From contig NC_062990.1 in the NCBI RefSeq assembly GCF_023078275.1, forward strand, positions 3,551,501-3,615,500: 64,000 nt of DNA. Direction: 5' to 3'. Both the position numbers and the translations under genes were made by a program. Of the stretch, positions 63,793 to 64,000 are shown in pieces. The DNA is from Leguminivora glycinivorella (Eukaryota > Arthropoda > Insecta > Lepidoptera > Tortricidae). Position 1 is the first letter of the stretch. Each line of letters begins with the position of its first letter. The notes beneath the pieces were generated by a model. That model was not told the DNA's origin. It saw only the letters and a list, made by a program, of their open reading frames with translations, and ran no database searches.

Positions 63793-64000
63793 AATTTTGA
63801 AAAACCCCCGACTGCGTCATAATGGACTGATTTTCATGAAACATGTGGCTAAGAATACTCCCGACTTACTCAGCTTTCAGACAAAAAACCTAAATCCAAA
63901 TCGGTTCATCCGTTCGGGAGCTACGATGCCACATACAGACACACACACAGACAGACAGACGGACAACCAGACAGACAGACAGACACACACACAGACAGAC
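63793..64000 (-). repeat. 'AACCCCCGACGC' family, copy 8, cut by window end
   Basis: GAAAAACCCCCGACTGCGTC, CATGAAACATGTGGCTAAGA, GTTCATCCGTTCGGGAGC, then a CAGA-rich tract to the end. Confidence 0.82.

Overview
This window looks like a piece of a moth or butterfly (Lepidoptera) nuclear genome. The evidence is the AT-rich, intron-containing sequence, a spliced MADF-BESS gene, and a dense load of short dispersed repeats of types I recognise from lepidopteran DNA (tRNA-headed SINEs, the repeat bounded by AGGGTTCCGTAG and CGGCCAAGAGCG, GC-rich foldback elements). The species cannot be fixed from sequence alone. No bacterial operon, CRISPR array or rRNA is present.

Region 1 (1 to about 9.3 kb) is the right-hand part of a Polinton/Maverick, a virus-like self-synthesising DNA transposon. 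All genes are on + in this order: protein-primed DNA polymerase B (N-terminus off the window), FtsK/HerA-type packaging ATPase, a DUF8207-like protein, a small coiled-coil protein, a DDE integrase with a C-terminal chromodomain, an adenovirus pX/pVI-like protein, an adenovirus-type cysteine protease, a 49-residue basic protein, a double jelly-roll major capsid protein, an overlapping 161-residue protein, and a decayed small ORF. All key motifs survive. The reading frame breaks five times, and every break is a -1 shift. This points to single-base deletions (biological or sequencing) or, at one site with a perfect A_AAA_AAG heptamer, to programmed frameshifting.

Region 2 (about 9.4 to 50 kb) has no convincing intact host gene. 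It is a mosaic of nested elements: foldback MITEs, at least two tRNA-headed SINE families, 5'-truncated LINE tails, one hAT MITE with an 8-bp target duplication, a 797-bp palindromic element built from repeated CCCTAGGG-centred modules inserted in a SINE, a three-block hexanucleotide array and a (TG)n tract. Several insertions can be bounded exactly because an empty paralogous copy lies elsewhere in the window. A short THAP-type zinc-finger start sits at about 48.0 kb.

Region 3 (about 50 to 56 kb) holds the one clear host gene: a three-exon MADF-BESS protein (227 residues) with matching splice phases. Its introns carry MITEs and SINEs.

Region 4 (56 to 64 kb) returns to repeats, including a 2.07-kb element with terminal inverted repeats of roughly 450 bp that carries a broken LINE reverse transcriptase.
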